Source of the DNA: Streptomyces canus 299MFChir4.1
Lineage (GTDB): Bacteria; Actinomycetota; Actinomycetes; Streptomycetales; Streptomycetaceae
Direction of reading: 5' to 3'
DNA: 64,000 nucleotides
Assembly (NCBI RefSeq): GCF_000383615.1
Contig: NZ_KB911588.1
Location: 310,001-374,000 of the forward strand
Shown in pieces: positions 60,083-64,000 of the stretch (position 1 is its first letter; every line of letters starts with the position of its first letter). Below the pieces are notes generated by a model. The model was not told the DNA's origin. It was given only the letters and a program-made list of their open reading frames with translations, and did not search any database. Made by a program: the position numbers and the translations under genes.

Positions 60083-60948
60083 GAGGCCGCCCTCGCCGCC
60101 GGTGACCGCTTCAGGTACTCCGCCGCGCGGCTCGACGACCCTTCCCGAGAAGGGTGGTAGGACCGTCGGAGGTAGCGCGGTACGGCCGCGCCCAGCTCTC
60201 GCCAGGGCGGCAGCAGGCCCTTTCGTACGGCCTGCTCGTGCTCCTTGAGCGAGTAGCGCGCCCGTCCCGTCGGCTGTGGATCGTGACGCATCAGATAGGC
60301 CGTCCCCCATACCCACAGGTACAGCATCACCGGGGCCGTCACCGCCATGCCCGCGATCCGGCGGGCGTAGCGGGCTGTGCCGGTGCCGCCGCAGTGCTGG
60401 TACATGTCGAAGGCGACCGCGCGGTGTTCGACCTCCTCGGCGCCGTGCCAGCGGAGCAGGTCGAGCATGACCTCGTCGGCGCCGGCCCGGTCGAGGCCGT
60501 CGGCGGCCAGGACCCAGTCGCCGAGCACCGCCGTGAACTGTTCGACGGCGGCGACGACGGACAACCGGAACCGCAGCCACTCGCGCGCGGGAATGGGCGC
60601 GTTGAGCGGTGGACGCTCGCCGAGCAGCCGCTCGAAGAGGAAGTCGGCGTACTTGGTGAAGTCGGCGGTGTCGAGCCGCTGAGCCGCCAGGTGGTCCAGT
60701 ACGTGGGTGTGCTGGACGCTGTGCGTGGCCTCCTGGCCCATGAACCCCTTCACGTCGGCGCGGAGTTCGGGGTCGGTGATCAGCGGCAGGGCCTCCTTGA
60801 AGACCTTCACGAACCAGCGCTCCCCCGCCGGCAGCAGTAGGTGCAGGACGTTGATGACGTGGGTGGCGGTGGGCTCGCCGGGGATCCAGTGCAGCGGAGT
60901 GCGGGACCAGTCGAAGGCCACCCGGCGCGGGGCGATCTCGTGGCTCAC
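60079..60948 (-). CDS. PF10118-type metal-dependent hydrolase family protein
   Basis: A 289-residue protein. FDWSRTPLHWIPGEPTATHVIN, MGQEATHSVQHTHVLDHLAAQ and WHGAEEVEHRAVAFDMY show the spaced Glu/His residues of the PF10118 (YdcF-like, ferritin-fold-like) family. These are predicted di-metal enzymes of unknown substrate. It overlaps both neighbours by GTGA (60945-60948 and 60079-60082). Its long helical parts and C-terminal Arg/Lys tail suggest membrane association (inference). Confidence 0.85.
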   Translation of the reverse strand: MSHEIAPRRVAFDWSRTPLHWIPGEPTATHVINVLHLLLPAGERWFVKVFKEALPLITDPELRADVKGFMGQEATHSVQHTHVLDHLAAQRLDTADFTKYADFLFERLLGERPPLNAPIPAREWLRFRLSVVAAVEQFTAVLGDWVLAADGLDRAGADEVMLDLLRWHGAEEVEHRAVAFDMYQHCGGTGTARYARRIAGMAVTAPVMLYLWVWGTAYLMRHDPQPTGRARYSLKEHEQAVRKGLLPPWRELGAAVPRYLRRSYHPSREGSSSRAAEYLKRSPAARAAS

Positions 60949-62702
60949 TTCGGCGGCTCCAGCCGTGCGATCGCCCGCAGTGTCTTCGGCGCCCACCGGG
61001 CCAGGGCGTGCGCGCCGCGGGCCTCGGGGGTGACCGGCACGACGGCCTGGTTGCGCACGACCGCTCTCAGAATCGCGTCGGCGACCTTCTCGGGCGGGTA
61101 GTTCCGCAGCCGGTAGAGGCGGGCCGTGCGCTTCTGGCGGCGTTTCTCCTCGTCGGCGTCGACGCCCGCGAAGCGCGCGGTGGAGGTGATGGCGGTGTTG
61201 ACGAAGCCGGGGCAGATCGCCGAGACACCGATCCCCCGGCCTGCCAGTTCCGCGCGCAGGCTCTCGCTGAGCATGAGGACGGCGGCCTTGGAGGTGCCGT
61301 AGGCGGACAGCGCCCGGGAGGGCTGGTAGGCGGCCGCCGAGGCGATGTTGACGATGTGGCCGCCCTGGCCGCGGTCGGCCATCTGCCTGCCGAAGAGCCG
61401 GCAGCCGTGGATGACACCCCACAGGTTGACGTCGAGGACCTTCTTCCAGTCCTCGGTGGTGGTGTCGAGGAAGGAGCCGCCGATGCCGATGCCGGCGTTG
61501 TTGACGAGGACGTCCACCACGCCGTACTCGGCGGCGACCTTGGCGGCGAGCTTCTCCATGGCCTGTTCGTCGGAGACGTCGACGGTCTCCGCCCAGGCCT
61601 CGGGGGCGCCGAGCAGCCGGGACAGTTCGGCGGTGCGGGCGGCGGACTCGGTGTCCCGGTCGACGGCCACCACGCGCGCGCCGGCCTCGGCGAAGGCGAA
61701 GGCGGTGGCCCGTCCGATGCCGCTGCCCGCGCCGGTGACGAGGACGAGCTGCCCGCCGAACCGGTCGGCGTGCTTCCCGGTCGCCCGCACGGCGGTCCGG
61801 CCGCCTTCGACGGACGTCACGAACTCCGTGATCCACGCCGACAGCTGGTCGGGCCGGGAGCGGGGGATCCAGTGCTTGGCGGGCAGGGTGCGCCGGGTCA
61901 GCCGGGGTGCCCACTGCTCCAGGCCGTCGTAGAGCTTCTCCGAGAGGAACGCGTCGCCCAGGGGCGTGATGAGCTGCACGGGCGCGTGTGCGTACGCGTC
62001 GGTGCGCGGGCGGCGCAGCCGGGACCGGATGTTGTCCCGGTACAGCCAGGCGCCGTGGGCCGCGTCGGCGGGCAGCGAGGCGGTCGGGTAGCCGTCGGCC
62101 GGGACCTTCTCGACGCGCTCCAGCATGCGCGGCCAGGCCTTGCCGAGCGGGCCTCGCCAGGCCAGTTCGGGCAGGGCGGGGGTGTGCAGCGCGTACACGT
62201 ACCAGGACTTCGCGCCCTGGCCGAGGAGCTGGCCGATGCGGCGGGGGGTGGGGCGCCTGAGGCGGCCCGCGATCCAGTGGCCGAAGTGGTCGAGGGACGG
62301 TCCGGACATCGAGGTGAAGGAGGCGATGCGGCCCTCGGTGCGCGGGACGGTGACGAACTCCCAGGACTGCACCGAGCCCCAGTCGTGTCCGACCAGGTGC
62401 ACGGGCCGGTCCGGGCTGACGGCGTCCACGACGGCAAGGAAGTCGTCCGTCAGCTTCTCCAGGGTGAACCCTCCGCGCAGCGGCTCGGGTGCCGTGGAGC
62501 GGCCGTGGCCTCGGACGTCGTAGAGGACGACGTGGAAGCGGTCGGCGAGGCGGGCGGCGACCTCGGACCAGACCTCCTTGCTGTCCGGGTAGCCGTGCAC
62601 CAGGACCACGGTCGGCTGTCCGGGGTCGCCCAGTTCGGCCACGCACAGGTCGACTCCGCCGGTCCGTACCCGGCGTTCGCGCGCGTCTTCGAGCAAGGTC
62701 AC
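60945..62702 (-). CDS. Epoxide hydrolase / short-chain dehydrogenase fusion (EphD-like)
   Basis: A 585-residue two-domain protein. Residues ~1-290 are an alpha/beta hydrolase with VLVHGYPDSKEVW and GHDWGSVQSW (nucleophile Asp), as in epoxide hydrolases. Residues ~310-585 are an SDR with VTGAGSGIGRATAFAFAEAG, VLVNNAGIGIGG and YGTSKAA (catalytic Tyr and Lys). The arrangement matches mycobacterial EphD. GTG 62702 overlaps the upstream stop by 4 bases. The substrate is probably a lipid epoxide or alcohol (inference). Confidence 0.9.
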   Translation of the reverse strand: MTLLEDARERRVRTGGVDLCVAELGDPGQPTVVLVHGYPDSKEVWSEVAARLADRFHVVLYDVRGHGRSTAPEPLRGGFTLEKLTDDFLAVVDAVSPDRPVHLVGHDWGSVQSWEFVTVPRTEGRIASFTSMSGPSLDHFGHWIAGRLRRPTPRRIGQLLGQGAKSWYVYALHTPALPELAWRGPLGKAWPRMLERVEKVPADGYPTASLPADAAHGAWLYRDNIRSRLRRPRTDAYAHAPVQLITPLGDAFLSEKLYDGLEQWAPRLTRRTLPAKHWIPRSRPDQLSAWITEFVTSVEGGRTAVRATGKHADRFGGQLVLVTGAGSGIGRATAFAFAEAGARVVAVDRDTESAARTAELSRLLGAPEAWAETVDVSDEQAMEKLAAKVAAEYGVVDVLVNNAGIGIGGSFLDTTTEDWKKVLDVNLWGVIHGCRLFGRQMADRGQGGHIVNIASAAAYQPSRALSAYGTSKAAVLMLSESLRAELAGRGIGVSAICPGFVNTAITSTARFAGVDADEEKRRQKRTARLYRLRNYPPEKVADAILRAVVRNQAVVPVTPEARGAHALARWAPKTLRAIARLEPPK

Positions 62703-63541
62703 TTCTCCTCCGCCCAGCGCCGCACGTGCGGCAGATCGTCGTCCAGCCAGAAGGCGCTCTGCTCGGGGTCCCGGGAGTCGGTGACGACCAGGATCTCCTC
62801 GAACTTGGCGCCCGTGCCCCGGAATCCGAGGTGGGGTTCGACCGCCCACAGGCCCGGCTGCGGCGGGTGGTCGGAGAAGCGGTACGGCGACCACAGGGGC
62901 GACCAGCCCTCCCGGTGACCGTGCAGCGCGTCGGCCGCCAGTCCCTTCAGGGACTGGGTGCCGAACCCGAACACCTGCGGTGACCAGCGGCGTTGCTTGA
63001 CCCGGTCGACCTTGTGGGCGATCACGCCGAAGGGGTACGCGCGGTGCCGGTTGGCGTATCCCTGGCGGACCATGAGTCGGTCGACATCCTCGTAGATCTC
63101 GCGCAGGGACCGCCGCTCACGGACCTCGCGCAGGATCAGCTCGCGGTGCGCCTCCAGGTCGGCCATCAGCCTGTCCTGGACGGGGTTGATGCCGAGCGAG
63201 CCGGAGTAGCCGATGTCCGCGGTGTAGCCCTCGTACACCGGGGCCATGTCCAGGATGAACGGCATCCCGGGCTCCAGGCGGCGGTCGGTGGGGAAGAACT
63301 GGAGCGGAACGCGGAAGCCCGTGAACGCCGTGCGGTCCCCGAACCAGGCGAAGGGCAGGTGGAACCAGTCCCGTACGCCCCGCTCCCGCAGCCACTGGCG
63401 CTGCATCCGGGCGGCCTGCCGCTCGCTCACGCCGGGCTCCAGGCGGGCCGCGACCGCCTCCGCGCAGTCGTAGGCGAGTCGCTGGACCTGCCTGAATCCC
63501 CGCAACCGGGTGGAGAGTTCGCTGTTCACTGCTGTGGTCAT
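62699..63541 (-). CDS. M24-family metallopeptidase-like protein
   Basis: A 280-residue protein with the creatinase/aminopeptidase (pita-bread) fold. Likely metal ligands are in FILDMAPVYEGYTADIGYSG, then AHKVDRV, WAVEPHLGF and KFEEILVV. It is shorter than typical aminopeptidase P. It is the first gene of the four-gene operon, and its TGA overlaps the next GTG. GAGGCGGC precedes the ATG at 63541. The substrate is unknown. Confidence 0.87.
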   Translation of the reverse strand: MTTAVNSELSTRLRGFRQVQRLAYDCAEAVAARLEPGVSERQAARMQRQWLRERGVRDWFHLPFAWFGDRTAFTGFRVPLQFFPTDRRLEPGMPFILDMAPVYEGYTADIGYSGSLGINPVQDRLMADLEAHRELILREVRERRSLREIYEDVDRLMVRQGYANRHRAYPFGVIAHKVDRVKQRRWSPQVFGFGTQSLKGLAADALHGHREGWSPLWSPYRFSDHPPQPGLWAVEPHLGFRGTGAKFEEILVVTDSRDPEQSAFWLDDDLPHVRRWAEEK

Positions 63542-63783
63542 GCCGCCTCGTCCCCGTCGACTGCGGTACGTGCCCGTAACGTGACACTGGCGAATGTGAC
63601 AGTCATGGGAGGTTGCGTCAATAGGGCCCGGATCGGCTGTGGAAAAACCCGGCGATGTGGAAAACGGGGGCCGCGTTGTGGGACCTCAGGGTGACCCCTA
63701 GGTGCCCGTACCTCTGGAGTCTGATGCCGATGCAGCTCTGCGGGGTGACGACCGGAGTGGTCCGCGTCACTACTGTCGGGGAT

Positions 63784-64000
63784 GTGACTGTGATCGCGAC
63801 CGAAAGCCTGAGCAAGCGGTTCCCCCGGGTGACCGCGCTTGACCGGCTCTCCTTGGACGTCGGACCCGGTGTTACCGGACTCGTCGGCGCCAACGGAGCC
63901 GGCAAGTCCACCATGATCAAGATCCTGCTGGGTCTGTCCCCCGCGTCCGAGGGCCGTGCCGAAGTGCTCGGGCTCGACGTCGCGACCGAGGGCGCCGCCA
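63784..64000 (+). CDS. ABC transporter ATP-binding protein, N-terminal part
   Basis: The frame from GTG 63784 reads VIATESLSKRFPRVTALDRL..., with Walker A GANGAGKSTMIKILLG, so it is an ABC ATPase, probably of an export system (family typical of Streptomyces ABC-2 exporters). The rest is outside the window. TACTGT at 63772-63777 lies 7 bases before the GTG, so the transcript is probably leaderless. Confidence 0.9.
   Translation, partial: MTVIATESLSKRFPRVTALDRLSLDVGPGVTGLVGANGAGKSTMIKILLGLSPASEGRAEVLGLDVATEGAA

Noticed and set aside
1..64000. Biosynthetic gene cluster, phage or CRISPR system
   Set aside because: No PKS/NRPS, phage structural or cas genes are seen. Most of the content is conserved core genes.

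Overview
The window is a GC-rich (roughly 70%), densely coded actinobacterial chromosome segment. Gene content and order (murJ, cca, ino1, femX, rpsF-ssb-rpsR-rplI, dnaB, ssgR-ssgA, thiC, cydAB-cydCD) identify it as Streptomyces, from the conserved core near the replication origin. Eleven perfect copies of the ParB site GTTTCACGTGAAAC plus two one-mismatch variants are spread over 51 kb. Two clusters of DnaA-box-like 9-mers lie upstream of dnaB and upstream of kptA. No tRNA, rRNA, CRISPR array, transposase or integrase was seen. No Streptomyces strain name can be given from the sequence alone.

Layout. 1-5140 (minus): a secreted DUF6049 membrane protein, the lipid II flippase MurJ and a pseudokinase-like protein that runs off the left edge. 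5398-8198: CCA-adding enzyme facing an MFS transporter across two parS sites. 8287-10143: inositol-phosphate synthase behind a PadR regulator with its own palindromic operator. 10446-17576: envelope block (class A PBP, GT87 glycosyltransferase, alanine-racemase-like protein, FemX, small membrane protein). 17840-22991: S6-SSB-S18-L9 operon, a MATE pump and replicative helicase DnaB. 23086-34294: serine hydrolase, acetyltransferases, MarR/MFS pair, HAD phosphatase, long flavohemoprotein, Nudix hydrolase, a LysR regulator with two TTA codons, and a coupled YvlD-PtpA-PLP lyase operon. 34353-39147: cupin, DUF5326, ssgR-ssgA sporulation pair, a GGGGCC repeat tract and a YibE/F-like membrane protein.

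39223-43630 is the least ordinary part. A TPP riboswitch precedes thiC, and the 3' end of thiC recurs downstream as at least three partial, decayed copies. Between them lie a phosphoribosyltransferase fragment, a PH-like membrane protein and a lipoprotein with a TTA codon. It reads as repeated insertion at the thiC 3' end, with no recombinase left.

43644-64000: membrane protein, metallophosphoesterase, LacI regulator, PLP aminotransferase, a Rex operator in front of cydA-cydB-cydCD (with a parS site inside the cydCD start region), an M23 hydrolase, a Cof-type HAD phosphatase, an F420-type oxidoreductase, KptA, and a four-gene operon whose members all overlap by GTGA (M24 peptidase, epoxide hydrolase-SDR fusion, PF10118-type protein, MerR). 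The window ends inside an ABC-transporter ATPase gene.

Functions are assigned from recognised motifs and remembered family features. No database search was run.
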